Origin: Bacteroidota bacterium
GTDB taxonomy: Bacteria > Bacteroidota > Bacteroidia > Chitinophagales > Chitinophagaceae
NCBI GenBank assembly: GCA_030706605.1
Contig: JAUZOE010000001.1
Coordinates: 248,001-312,000, forward strand
Direction of reading: 5' to 3'
Length of the DNA stretch: 64,000 bases
In this document: positions 7,475 to 17,359 of the stretch, piece after piece
How the letters are laid out: every line of letters starts with the position of its first letter
Position numbering within the stretch: the stretch's first letter is position 1
Program-made: the position numbers and the translations under genes
Notes under the pieces: generated by a model
Seen by the model: the letters and a program-made list of their open reading frames with translations, nothing else
What the model was told of the DNA's origin: nothing
The model's database searches: none

Positions 7475-9517
7475 TTAATTTTTGTTTTCGGCATCCTTTT
7501 CAGTTTTATAAGGTTCGTTCCGGATGCTAACGGTCATAATAGCTCTTTGTATCATGGGCGCTTCGGCAGGGTTCATGGTTTTGGCGTCAAATGTATTTTG
7601 GGCCCCATTTACCGGTTCCTGATTATTATTCTCAAACTTTATGGTAAAAGGAACCATATTTCCGGGCATTACGTTAGACATTGGTTGCCGCGTCTTATTC
7701 CCCTGCTGCATGACTTTGTTTAACTGGGCAGCCATTTCCTGCGGGCTGGCTCCAATCTTTTGCAACGCCTGTAATTTTTGCGCCATTTCTTTTGCCTGAG
7801 TCTGCATAGCCGTTACATCGCCTATCTTTTTTTGCAGTTCTCCGGATTCAGCTTCTGCAGCTATCTTCAAACCATTTGCTTCAACATCCTGGAAAAGTGC
7901 GGCGCCCATTCCGGCAGGCCCAATCGGCCAACCATATGTAGGCCCGCCAGGTGTTTGCCAGAAATACCCATTCAGCGGTTCTGGCCTAAATTGAGAATTT
8001 AGAAAAAGCGTATCGGGTATCCCCACATTATACAAATGAATATGCATATCAATACTTGTGAAAAAATCGTGCGTGCCGATATAGGAATACCCAGGACCTT
8101 CCCAATTAATATTTGTTAGCTTAACGGGAAGGAACATGTTTTTATCGCCTGTTGAATGACCGGCAGGAACCCAACGCAAACAAGGTATAGTGGAGTCCAT
8201 TTGTTCTTTTTCAGTTTTGACAACTGCATTTAAATATCCCTCAATATGGTAATCGGATACCTGTATAAATTTTTGGCCCAACCGGAAACTAAAATCAATA
8301 GATACTTTAAAGCGGTTGTATTTAATTAACTTAAAAGCATAATCATCAACTTCTTCCTCCGGTCCACCAAGTAATTCATAATTTCTTATAACACCAAGAA
8401 TGAAAGGGATGTCTGCAATTTTTGAATAGTCATTCTTTTCTAATAAAAGGGAGGCCCATTTTTCAACCAGGTTATACTGCATTTGCTCAAGTTCAGGTAG
8501 CAAGTGATCATCTTCGTTAAAGCCTAATAATTGGCGGGTTCTTTCTATACCAAGACAAACCTGTGTAACAGGTACAATTGTAGTTACGTCTTTTCTATAC
8601 TTTTGAAGTAGCGCCCACTTACGGTCTTCTTCATAAGCCATAATTGTATATAATGCCTTCCTTAACTGGAAGGGTGCTTCCCAAAGAAATGAACATGAAT
8701 TAGGATGACTTTTACTTCCTAAAACTTCAGAGTTTACAGTGCCATTACTTCTTCCAAATAAGTCATACCCAAAGTCCAACCCAAGTTCCCGGGCTATACC
8801 CAAAATATTTTTTATTTGATTTTCACTTTCAATAAAATAATGATCAACGTAATGTTTAACTGCACTATCATAGTCATCCCTTTTTTTCTTGTCACACCCC
8901 CAGCAATTAAAATAATCAACAGATGGAGGTACCGGTAGGTCAAAATCGCCGGTCTTGTCCCTTCCTCTTACTTTATTCGCATATTCCATTATGTCGTCAT
9001 ATATGGGCTTTGTTTTTGGGCAATAGTCATTTAATAAACGATTTTCAAATCCCGCCTCGCCAAAAAGTTTCTTTCCAATCAATTCATCATTTTTTCCCCA
9101 GTCAATATCTTTCAAAACAACATCCTTTGTTTCTTCTTTCAACTTTTCATAAAGCTCTATTGCCTCTTGTACAATTGGGTAGGTTTTCATATCGTTACCT
9201 GCATCCTTGTACTCTTTTTCGAGTTGCTTTTCTGCATTATCAGTATTATTCAATTCCTTAACAACATTTTTAAATTCACCACCGCCCCCGCCAAAACTGA
9301 AGCCCTGTTTTATCTCTCCGGTTTTAGGATTAAAAGAAATGGTAGCGCCGTTATCAGTCCTGAACTTTCCATCTTTTTGTTTTTCCCCGTACCAGATGAA
9401 GAGACTATCTTTATGTTTTTTGGTAGAATTAACGGTATTATCAAATGATTGTGCCTGTAAATTCAAATCAAATAATATCAATACGGCAATGAAGACTACC
9501 TGTCTGATATGTTTCAT
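7475..9517 (-). CDS. Large exported protein of unknown function
   Basis: 680 aa with a signal peptide (MKHIRQVVFIAVLILFDLNL...AQ). After a short basic part there is a Gly-rich patch (FSFGGGGGEF, about 75-84) and an acidic helical region. A CWGC motif lies at about 205. The middle is largely helical (210-400), followed by a beta-rich part (about 405-520) with many aromatic residues. A Gln/Ala/Met-rich predicted coiled coil (about 560-610) precedes the C-terminal strand region. I do not recognise the family. It sits between the OmpA-like gene (45 bases upstream) and one of the 362-aa paralogues (16 bases downstream). It is therefore likely to work with them in the envelope. Confidence 0.8.
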   Translation of the reverse strand: MKHIRQVVFIAVLILFDLNLQAQSFDNTVNSTKKHKDSLFIWYGEKQKDGKFRTDNGATISFNPKTGEIKQGFSFGGGGGEFKNVVKELNNTDNAEKQLEKEYKDAGNDMKTYPIVQEAIELYEKLKEETKDVVLKDIDWGKNDELIGKKLFGEAGFENRLLNDYCPKTKPIYDDIMEYANKVRGRDKTGDFDLPVPPSVDYFNCWGCDKKKRDDYDSAVKHYVDHYFIESENQIKNILGIARELGLDFGYDLFGRSNGTVNSEVLGSKSHPNSCSFLWEAPFQLRKALYTIMAYEEDRKWALLQKYRKDVTTIVPVTQVCLGIERTRQLLGFNEDDHLLPELEQMQYNLVEKWASLLLEKNDYSKIADIPFILGVIRNYELLGGPEEEVDDYAFKLIKYNRFKVSIDFSFRLGQKFIQVSDYHIEGYLNAVVKTEKEQMDSTIPCLRWVPAGHSTGDKNMFLPVKLTNINWEGPGYSYIGTHDFFTSIDMHIHLYNVGIPDTLFLNSQFRPEPLNGYFWQTPGGPTYGWPIGPAGMGAALFQDVEANGLKIAAEAESGELQKKIGDVTAMQTQAKEMAQKLQALQKIGASPQEMAAQLNKVMQQGNKTRQPMSNVMPGNMVPFTIKFENNNQEPVNGAQNTFDAKTMNPAEAPMIQRAIMTVSIRNEPYKTEKDAENKN

Positions 9518-9562
9518 CAGGTTAATTATTTTTTTAAAAGATTAATTGAGCTTATTTTGATT

Positions 9563-10819
9563 TTACATCTTCACAAACTCAACTCTCCGATTATTGGCCT
9601 TTCCTTCGGGCGAATCATTATCGCTTATCGGTTTTGTATCACCAAAGCCTTTTGTTGTAAGCCTTGAACCATCTATTCCCATTTTTATTAATTGTGCTTT
9701 TACTGCGTCTGCCCGTTCCTGTGATAAGGTTAGATTATGAGCAGCAGCTCCCGTATTATCAGTGTGGCCATCTATTTCAAACTTAAGATTTGGATTATCT
9801 TTCATAACTCCTACAATCATATTCAGGGTACCCATACTTTCAGGTTTTATATCTGTTTTATCAACATCGAAAGTGATTCCGTGAGTTATGATTTTTGATT
9901 CTGTAAACTTCTTACCGATCATATTCATATGACCCCCTGAAGCCACACGAACATTCGTAATGGAAATTGGACAATTATTTTCGCCAGATAGACCGCCAAA
10001 TACCAAACCCAATGGCTGAAACTCAATATCCGGTAATACCAATACACGATTTTGATCTATATAAACTTTCATTTGGGGTTTTTTGTATGCAATGGCAATG
10101 TGATGCCAGTGGTTCCAAAAGTCTTCATCTGACTGCTTTACTTGTACTCCTTCCAGATCGTGGGGGAAATAACTGGAAGCTGCAGTTTTATATCCACCTA
10201 CATTAATAAATTTTCCGCCATCCGGATCTTCAGGATCGGTAAAAAAAACATTAGCTCCGTTGCCGCAATCGGCACCGTTTTTTGGAAATAAATCAAATTC
10301 AATAGTAAAGGCATCTCCAAGGTAATTGGCTGTTTTCATACGGGGTCTCACTTTTGCATAATTCCCATTAAGAATATTAAAAACGTATTTATCTCCGTTT
10401 TTATTAACAGTACCCTGGCCACTTATCAGGCTCCAATGTGCAGGAAATTCTCCTTCCTGGTCAGTGGAAAAATCATCGGCAAAAAGAACAGTATCGCCTG
10501 GAACAAAATCATAATTCTGATAAGATTTGAGTGAAGGTGGAGCTGCCGCGTTGCCAGAAGAGGCAACGCTATTATCTGAAGAAGAATTAGAAGAACCAGA
10601 AGAATTATCTGAAGAATTTCCGCCGCCTTTTACTGCGCCTTCAGTTTTATCAATCGCTTTATCAGTGGCGTTACCTGCATCGTTAGTCACATGATCAGCG
10701 GCGGTTTGGGTTATTTTGTTCTTTAATCTTTTCAGAAATTGTGCCTGGGAGTATTGACAAACAAAGGTCAAAGTAATTGCCAATATCATGCATTTGAGAA
10801 AGCGAAATGAAGTTTTCAT
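9563..10819 (-). CDS. OmpA-family outer-membrane protein with a lectin-like middle domain
   Basis: 418 aa with signal peptide ending at residue 27 (YSQAQ). The order is: a short helical part; a Gly/Ser/Asn low-complexity linker (about 60-95); a LamG/concanavalin-like beta-sandwich (about 105-290, including DDFSTDQEGEFPAHW and HWHHIAIAYKKPQMKVYID); and a C-terminal OmpA domain (about 305-418). The OmpA domain shows FDVDKTDIKP, EIDGHTDNTG, LSQERADAVK, KGFGDTKP and NRRVEFV. Such domains bind peptidoglycan through an Asp and an Arg, both present here. The protein probably anchors a surface or periplasmic complex to the wall. It is the first gene of the exported-protein run, so the run's promoter should lie in 10820-11132. 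Confidence 0.88.
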   Translation of the reverse strand: MKTSFRFLKCMILAITLTFVCQYSQAQFLKRLKNKITQTAADHVTNDAGNATDKAIDKTEGAVKGGGNSSDNSSGSSNSSSDNSVASSGNAAAPPSLKSYQNYDFVPGDTVLFADDFSTDQEGEFPAHWSLISGQGTVNKNGDKYVFNILNGNYAKVRPRMKTANYLGDAFTIEFDLFPKNGADCGNGANVFFTDPEDPDGGKFINVGGYKTAASSYFPHDLEGVQVKQSDEDFWNHWHHIAIAYKKPQMKVYIDQNRVLVLPDIEFQPLGLVFGGLSGENNCPISITNVRVASGGHMNMIGKKFTESKIITHGITFDVDKTDIKPESMGTLNMIVGVMKDNPNLKFEIDGHTDNTGAAAHNLTLSQERADAVKAQLIKMGIDGSRLTTKGFGDTKPISDNDSPEGKANNRRVEFVKM

Positions 10820-11132
10820 AATGAAATATTTTTTTAGTAAAACTTACTTAATGCCATTATCAAAGAAATGATTTTTGGCAAAAAAATCCTATCGCATAAA
10901 TGGATGATTTTTTCTGAAATTCCCGAAAGAATTTTATTTATTCTTATTTCTTGATTTTTTGGAGAACTACTATTCAAAATCGGTCATGAGAAAAATATTC
11001 GACAAAGCCAAAAGTTTGATTAAATTTCTTTTGTAATGTTTTACTTAAAATAGATTGATTTATCTTTTTTAATTTTAGAATTTATGCCCGATTTTGCGAT
11101 GATAAGACACTAAAAAATTGTAAATTCAAAGA
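10820..11132. other. Divergent regulatory gap between the exported-protein run and the TonB receptor
   Basis: An AT-rich spacer of 313 bases between two divergently read genes. It should hold the promoters of both. On the plus strand TATCTTTT near 11061 differs by one base from the Bacteroidota TAnnTTTG box and lies about 70 bases before the receptor start, but no good upstream element is seen. For the minus strand I find no exact match. No repeats, RNA genes or terminators are evident. Confidence 0.4.
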
Positions 11133-13598
11133 ATGGATTTTAGACGAATAATAAAAGATTTCATTTTTGTCATCATCATTTTGATATGCCACATAAATGC
11201 AAAATCTCAAAATAATGGAAGGATTTCAGGAACTGTAGTTGATAAAACAACTCAAAAACCAATTAATAGTGTGAGCGTCACATTAAATGGAAGTAATAAA
11301 GGAGGTGTCACAGATTCAAATGGTGTTTTCAGGATTACCGGGCTTGATTTAAAAACTTATAATATTGAGTTTACGATATCCGGCTATACTAAAAAGATTC
11401 TCTTCAACATCGTTATTACTTCAGGTAATGAAAAAAATATCAATGTAGAATTAGAGCCAAGTGTAATTGCTTTGTCAGAAATAGTTGTAAATATCAATAA
11501 AAGGACCGCAAGGGCAGCTACCCTCGAAACTCCATTGAGTGTACAGCGTCTTACTGCTGAAGAAATAGAGAGTAATCCGGGTGGTAATTTTGATATAAGT
11601 AAGGTAATACAAACCCTTCCGGGAGTTGGTGGCGGAACACAAGGTGGTGGATTCAGAAATGATATTATCATCCGTGGGGGAGCGCCCAATGAAAATGTAT
11701 TTTATTTAGATGGCATTGAAATTCCTGTATTAAATCATTTTCAGACACAAGGTAGCAGTGGCGGACCGCAAGGTATTTTAAATGTATCGTTCATCGAAGA
11801 TGTTAAACTCTCTTCTTCTGCATTTGATGCACGATATGATAATGTATTGAGTTCGGTATTTCAATTTAAACAGCGTACTGGCAATCCGAATCAAATACAG
11901 GGAAATATCAGGGCGAGTGCCACTGATCTCGCTGCCACTCTTGAAGGGCCATTGTCAAAAAATAAAAAAACAACCTTTTTAGCTTCCGCGAGGCGTTCCT
12001 ACCTCGGACTATTATTTTCTGCACTTGATATACCGATACGACCCAACTATTGGGATTTTCAAACTAAAATCACCAGCAAATTGAATTCCAAAACAACCCT
12101 CTCTTTTATAGGTTTGGGAGCTATTGATAAATTCCGGTTTGCTTCTATAAAAAATGCCACGCCCGAAAAGCTTTATGTACTCAATTCTAATCCTTTCATC
12201 AATCAATGGAATTATACCGGGGGTATAACTTTAAAACGCTTGTTAAAAAATGGATTTATGAATTTGGCTTTAAGTCGTAATGCTTTTAATAATAATATAC
12301 AGCAGTATGAAGATAATAGATTGAAATTACCAGAACAGCTTATGCTTTCTTATCAATCAAGAGAAACAGAAAATAAGTTCCGACTGGATTTTAATAAAAA
12401 CAAGAATGGTTGGAAAATTGCCTTTGGAATAATGGCTCAACTGGAAGAGTATAGCAACAATACATTCAATGTTATTCGTAAGGAATTAAAAGATAGCAGC
12501 GATAATATTGTGCAGCCTGCCATAACAATCAATTTTACCAGCCCGTTAAAAAACTTCTGGCGTTTTGGAGCTTTTGCTCAATTGGGTAAAAGATTTTTTG
12601 ACAACAAGCTGGGAGTAAGTGCCGGATTACGTTCAGACATAAATACATTTACCTCACAGGGTTTAAATGGATTGCAAACTTTATCTCCCCGTATATCTTT
12701 CAGTTATGTTTTAGCGGATAAATGGACATTGAATGCATCTGTGGGCCGCTACTACAAAATAGCGCCTTATACTATTTTAGGTTTTGCCGATAATAATGGA
12801 ACACTTGTAAACAAAAGTAGTAAATACCTCCGGAGCGATCATTTTGTAACTGGTCTGGAATATTTACCCAATGAAGGCTTGAGATTTACTTTGGAATCTT
12901 TTTATAAGGAATATTCTAATGTACCTGTTTCAATTCGGAATGGGATTTCATTATCTAATTTAGGAAGCGATTTTAATGTATTAGGCAATGAGGCGGTTGT
13001 TACCAATGGAAAAGGTAGGGCATATGGAATCGAGCTGTTTGCACAAAAAAAGTTAACCAATCGTTTTTTTGGAATTTTATCTTATACTTTTTACCGCAGC
13101 GAATACAGTGGTATTAACAATGTACTAATTCCAAGCAGCTGGGATAACCGGCATTTACTAAGCATTACCTGGGGTTACAAATTTCGCCGTAATTGGGAAT
13201 TGGGGTTAAAGTTTCGCTACCAGGGCGGTGCGCCTTATACGCCTTACGATTTAAATGAATCAAGATTAAATTATTTATCACAGGGCAAAGGCGTATTAGA
13301 TTATTCAAAATTGAATACACTCCGTCTCAAAGGATTTAATTCCAGTGATCTCAGGATTGATAAGAAATGGAATGGCAGAAAAATCTCTATTGATTTATTC
13401 CTTGATATTATTAATTGGTATTTAGCCAGCAACCAGGCTGTACCCAGTTATACTTTTAAAAGAAATGCGGATAACACAGCCTTTGTTACAACCGACGGGC
13501 ACGCAATTAAACCTGATGGAAGTAATGCAATCCCCGTTTTATTAAATAATGATAGTGCTACTCCCACACCTTCCATAGGGTTTATAATTGAATTTTGA
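11133..13598 (+). CDS. TonB-dependent receptor with CarboxypepD-like N-terminal domain
   Basis: 821 aa. Signal peptide (about 1-25), then a carboxypeptidase-like regulatory beta-sandwich (about 28-112, GRISGTVVDKTTQKPINSVS). The plug domain follows (about 130-245, including IQTLPGVGGGTQGGGFRNDI and FYLDGIEIPVLNHF), and then a 22-strand type barrel ending in the aromatic residue of IGFIIEF. It lacks the extra features of SusC proteins (length near 1000 aa, a SusD partner next door). It is therefore more likely to import a small ligand such as a metal chelate or cofactor; the ligand cannot be told from sequence. It stands alone, convergent with the response regulator gene 36 bases away, so a regulatory link to that pair is only a possibility. 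Confidence 0.92.
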   Translation: MDFRRIIKDFIFVIIILICHINAKSQNNGRISGTVVDKTTQKPINSVSVTLNGSNKGGVTDSNGVFRITGLDLKTYNIEFTISGYTKKILFNIVITSGNEKNINVELEPSVIALSEIVVNINKRTARAATLETPLSVQRLTAEEIESNPGGNFDISKVIQTLPGVGGGTQGGGFRNDIIIRGGAPNENVFYLDGIEIPVLNHFQTQGSSGGPQGILNVSFIEDVKLSSSAFDARYDNVLSSVFQFKQRTGNPNQIQGNIRASATDLAATLEGPLSKNKKTTFLASARRSYLGLLFSALDIPIRPNYWDFQTKITSKLNSKTTLSFIGLGAIDKFRFASIKNATPEKLYVLNSNPFINQWNYTGGITLKRLLKNGFMNLALSRNAFNNNIQQYEDNRLKLPEQLMLSYQSRETENKFRLDFNKNKNGWKIAFGIMAQLEEYSNNTFNVIRKELKDSSDNIVQPAITINFTSPLKNFWRFGAFAQLGKRFFDNKLGVSAGLRSDINTFTSQGLNGLQTLSPRISFSYVLADKWTLNASVGRYYKIAPYTILGFADNNGTLVNKSSKYLRSDHFVTGLEYLPNEGLRFTLESFYKEYSNVPVSIRNGISLSNLGSDFNVLGNEAVVTNGKGRAYGIELFAQKKLTNRFFGILSYTFYRSEYSGINNVLIPSSWDNRHLLSITWGYKFRRNWELGLKFRYQGGAPYTPYDLNESRLNYLSQGKGVLDYSKLNTLRLKGFNSSDLRIDKKWNGRKISIDLFLDIINWYLASNQAVPSYTFKRNADNTAFVTTDGHAIKPDGSNAIPVLLNNDSATPTPSIGFIIEF

Positions 13599-13634
13599 GT
13601 TTAAAATGAATACTTCCCATCCAACGTAAAATAA

Positions 13635-14258
13635 TTATTTCTTTAAAATTTTAGCAACCGCCTGAGCTTTGGTATTTACATGCAGTTTCTCATAAACATG
13701 TCTGATATGTGTACGCACAGTACTGATGCTTATAAAATATTTATCGGCTATTTTTTTATAACTGAGGCCATCTATTAATGAATGTAAAATTTCATTTTCC
13801 CTTGTGGTAAGCAGAAAATCTTCTTTTTGATTTTGATAATCATTTTGAAAAGATGAAATTACTTTTCTTGCAATACTGGCACTCATCGGGGAACCTCCAT
13901 AATATATTGAACGAACTGCTTCAATTATTTCTTCAGGCGGGGATTTTTTTAATATATACCCTGATGCTCCTGCTTTTAGTGCTTCAAAAATTTTGTCATC
14001 GTCTTCAAATACTGTAAACATCAGTACTTCGATAGTGTTGAAATTTTCTTTCACAGTTCTTACTCCTTCTATCCCTGAAATATTCGGGAGGCCTATGTCC
14101 ATTAGAACTACGTCAGGTTTTAACCGGTTCAATTCACTTACTACATTCAGTAAATTATTGAGCGATACTACGCATTGCATGCCTTCTGTTTGATTGAGCA
14201 GGGCACAAAGTGATTGGCGCAATGCATTATTATCTTCAACAATAGCAATTTTAATCAT
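13635..14258 (-). CDS. LuxR-family DNA-binding response regulator
   Basis: 207 aa from the ATG at 14256-14258 (MIKIAIVEDNNALRQ); an ATG six codons upstream is less likely because it would extend past the usual receiver start. The receiver domain (1-120) has the acidic pair ED at 8-9, the phospho-acceptor Asp in VLMDIGLP (about 57), the conserved Thr in MFTVFEDD (about 84) and the Lys in YILKKS (about 106). The C-terminal NarL/LuxR helix-turn-helix (about 145-205) includes LTTRENEILHSLIDGLSYKK and ISISTVRTHIRHVYEKL. It is the likely partner of the kinase upstream, from which it is separated by 44 bases. Confidence 0.93.
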   Translation of the reverse strand: MIKIAIVEDNNALRQSLCALLNQTEGMQCVVSLNNLLNVVSELNRLKPDVVLMDIGLPNISGIEGVRTVKENFNTIEVLMFTVFEDDDKIFEALKAGASGYILKKSPPEEIIEAVRSIYYGGSPMSASIARKVISSFQNDYQNQKEDFLLTTRENEILHSLIDGLSYKKIADKYFISISTVRTHIRHVYEKLHVNTKAQAVAKILKK

Positions 14259-14302
14259 TAATGCAAATTTGATCAATAGGAAAGAATATTGCTATCATAT
14301 AT

Positions 14303-17299
14303 TTATTTGATTTTTACTGAAAGCACAATGGCAGTTCCCTTATCTGCTTCCGATAAGATATCTAAAGTTGCATTCATTTCCTCCGCCCTTTTCTTCATAC
14401 TGCCTAGGCCGTTTCCGGTATCATAGTTGCCAACATTGAACCCTTTGCCATTATCTTTTATCAAAACCTTTAATTGAGAAGAATATAGTCTCACATCAAT
14501 CTCAGCTTCTGTACACCCGGAATATTTTACCAGGTTATTAATAGCTTCTTTCATTATGAGGTAGATATGTTGCCTGTATTCCATTGGAAGCAAAATGTGT
14601 TTTAAATTTTCATTTATATGAATTGTATAATTGATTTCTTTAGCCTCAAATAATTTTGCAGCAAAACTTTTTATTCTCAAAAAAAGGCTTTCCAGAGAAT
14701 CATTATGTGGGTTAATGCTCCACACTATATCATCCATCCTTTCCATCAATGAAATTGAATTTTCCTTTATTACACCAAGCATTTCTATTGTTTGTGATTC
14801 TTTTTTTTGACGGATCGCCATTTCACTTAAAATTGAAATTGAGCTTAAGGTAGAACCAATATCATCATGCAGGTCAAGAGAAATTCTGTTTCTTAGTTTT
14901 TCTATTTTCAAGATTTGACTAAGCCGATACCTATATAAGATATAAAAAAAAGCAAGAAGCCCCATAAACAATAATGAGAAGAACCACCAGGTACGCCAGA
15001 ACGGGAACAGAATTGCAAAATGTAGTGTAATTATTTTTTTTGCATTGACTTCATTTGCATTTTCCCCTTTTAAAAGCAGTGTATAATCACCCGGAGATAA
15101 ATTGGCAAATTCCACATCGCCATGAGTACCAGCATAGTGCCATTCTTTGTCAATCCCTTTTAATTGATAATAGTAATGATTTTTAAGAGGATTATTATAA
15201 TCGGTAACAGCCCATTTAAAAATAAAATTATTTACAGTATGCCCAAAATTCATTTCGTTGGCGGTATCAAAAATAACAGGTTTGTTGTCTGCAACTACTT
15301 CTGATAACATTAAATCAGGTATGTCTTTTATTGAAGCCAGCAAAGTTGCCGGCTGAAAGGAAGTAAGATAACCAGGGCTCCCAAAAATCATTGTACCATT
15401 TTTGAGACAACAAAGTGTACCGTCCATATCATTGCTTACCAGGCCGTCGGCAGAGGTAAAATGTTCATACATTTTTGTTTTAAGATTATAAACAAATAAG
15501 CCTTTTCGGGTAGCCATCCATAAATGCCCGATACTATCTATAGCAATTGAAACAATTGCTCTGTCCATTTGGGGGGACGGTTCAATTATTTGAAGATTAA
15601 CGCTATCCGGGTTCCATTTAAAAATATTAGTTTCGGAAAATGAGTAACAATTATTTTTATAATATAAAATTTGTGAGGCAAGATATTTTATGCCTAATTC
15701 TTTTATAAATGGCTTGGAAAATTTATTCTTCTGCCTGTTATAAAAAATAATTCCTTCATCAAGATCGGCAAACCACATATTGCCAATATTGTCTTCAACG
15801 GCATTAGCAATAACCAAAGATTTTGGGATGCCACTATTGGTAAGAAAATTATTAAATACCTGGTGAAAGTTATTAAACGATGAATCAGCAGTCCAAATCC
15901 CCTGCCGCCAGGGAAACACCCACCAGTATTTATTTTTATCTTTTACCAGGTTAGTAATAAAATTACCTGAAGCATATTTTTTTGTCAAAAAATCAAGATG
16001 ATTCAATTGAAGATGGTGGGTGTTCAGATTGATATTGGCAATGCCTTTAGAAGTGCCGGCTATTACCTTATTCGTATCAGCATATTTAAGCGATAAGCAG
16101 GAAACATCATCCGAAGTGATTCCTTTACCATAGTCATCTGTTTCAAGAAATTGATCATTATACGCTTTCAGAAAATTTTTACCGCTTCCTGAAACTAATA
16201 TCTTATTGTTCCATTCTAAAAGTGAAACATCCTGATTGGTAATTAATTTGGAAAAAGTATGTTGTCTGAAAAAAGCTTTTGCAGGATTATAAAAATAAAG
16301 TCCTTTATGAGTACCTATCCAAAGCCAATTATCTTTCGATGAATATAAATTATCAATTTTGAGAGATGTTGAAATATTAAGAGGGATCGAAAATTTAATA
16401 TTTTTATTTTCTGAGGGATCAAAAGCAATGGAATTTCCATTTAACCATAAAATATATTTCCCATCAGGTTTTTTTACTTCCGCTATGGCTATTATATTGT
16501 AATGATTGCCGATAGAATAAGTTTTTACAGTTTTCGTAAGCGTATTAAATTCTTTCAGGCCTTTATCCCACGTACCAATCCATAGCATACCAGAATGATC
16601 TTTCATAAGATACGTAAAAAACGGAGTAAATAATGAATCATTTTTACTGCTGATTTCATGAATAAATGAATTGGTATTCTTATGATAACTCCATAAACCA
16701 TTATAATTGATTATCCACAAAACACCCGATTGATCAGTAATCAATCCTGCAATGCTGTTATTTTTAAATTGCTCTTTTTTATTACCCGGAAATTTTATTG
16801 CAACAATCTTTTTTAATTCCGGGTCAAAACGAAATAATCCATCAGGTGTGCCTATAAAAAGATTGTCATTTTTATCAATGGCAAGTGAGCCAATATGATC
16901 ATATTTAATGTCGCTGTTTCCTGTCAGAGGATACCTTATAAATTCCCTTGTAAATGGATTCATTAAATTTAATCCGTGTTGCGTTCCTATCCATATTAAT
17001 CCTTCGTAATTGCCGGTTATAGCGGTAATATCATTACTGCTGATAGAATTACTATCCGTAGCTTCATGTTTAAAAACAGTAATATCCGATCCGTCCATTA
17101 AATTAAGCCCGGAAGCAGTACCGATCCATACAAAATTGTTTATGTCTTTATAAACGCATTGTACATTATTGTCACTTAATCCATTTTGCTCATCAATTTT
17201 ATGAAGCGCTAATTGCTCATTGGTTTGAGAAAAAGAAGCATAGCCTGTTAAAACAAAAAAAGTAAAAAAAATGTAGATATTAAAACTGCGCATTGGCAA
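14303..17299 (-). CDS. Beta-propeller two-component sensor histidine kinase (HisKA_3 type)
   Basis: 998 aa. Signal peptide or N-terminal anchor (about 1-25), then some 12-14 Reg_prop blades forming two seven-bladed propellers (about 30-650; recurring W.GT..GL. as in VWIGTASGLNLM and IWIGTQHGLNLM). A Y_Y_Y domain follows (about 690-755), then one membrane helix (about 760-785), a HisKA_3 dimerisation/phosphoacceptor segment (RISLDLHDDIGSTLSSISIL, His near 815) and a HATPase domain (about 890-998, MKEAINNLVKYSG, KDNGKGF, GNGLGSMKKRAEEM). The periplasmic propellers sense an unknown signal. Unlike hybrid HTCS regulators the regulator is a separate protein, encoded directly downstream. Confidence 0.93.
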   Translation of the reverse strand: MPMRSFNIYIFFTFFVLTGYASFSQTNEQLALHKIDEQNGLSDNNVQCVYKDINNFVWIGTASGLNLMDGSDITVFKHEATDSNSISSNDITAITGNYEGLIWIGTQHGLNLMNPFTREFIRYPLTGNSDIKYDHIGSLAIDKNDNLFIGTPDGLFRFDPELKKIVAIKFPGNKKEQFKNNSIAGLITDQSGVLWIINYNGLWSYHKNTNSFIHEISSKNDSLFTPFFTYLMKDHSGMLWIGTWDKGLKEFNTLTKTVKTYSIGNHYNIIAIAEVKKPDGKYILWLNGNSIAFDPSENKNIKFSIPLNISTSLKIDNLYSSKDNWLWIGTHKGLYFYNPAKAFFRQHTFSKLITNQDVSLLEWNNKILVSGSGKNFLKAYNDQFLETDDYGKGITSDDVSCLSLKYADTNKVIAGTSKGIANINLNTHHLQLNHLDFLTKKYASGNFITNLVKDKNKYWWVFPWRQGIWTADSSFNNFHQVFNNFLTNSGIPKSLVIANAVEDNIGNMWFADLDEGIIFYNRQKNKFSKPFIKELGIKYLASQILYYKNNCYSFSETNIFKWNPDSVNLQIIEPSPQMDRAIVSIAIDSIGHLWMATRKGLFVYNLKTKMYEHFTSADGLVSNDMDGTLCCLKNGTMIFGSPGYLTSFQPATLLASIKDIPDLMLSEVVADNKPVIFDTANEMNFGHTVNNFIFKWAVTDYNNPLKNHYYYQLKGIDKEWHYAGTHGDVEFANLSPGDYTLLLKGENANEVNAKKIITLHFAILFPFWRTWWFFSLLFMGLLAFFYILYRYRLSQILKIEKLRNRISLDLHDDIGSTLSSISILSEMAIRQKKESQTIEMLGVIKENSISLMERMDDIVWSINPHNDSLESLFLRIKSFAAKLFEAKEINYTIHINENLKHILLPMEYRQHIYLIMKEAINNLVKYSGCTEAEIDVRLYSSQLKVLIKDNGKGFNVGNYDTGNGLGSMKKRAEEMNATLDILSEADKGTAIVLSVKIK

Positions 17300-17359
17300 T
17301 CATTTTAATATTGATTTTAAAGAATAATGATACCCTCAATGATTCAGCTTTATTTAGTG

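Noticed and set aside
1-10819. Type IX secretion C-terminal sorting domains on the exported proteins
   Set aside because: The C-termini do not show the Ig-like Por-type sorting pattern; they have the separate strand-strand-helix module described above or an OmpA domain.
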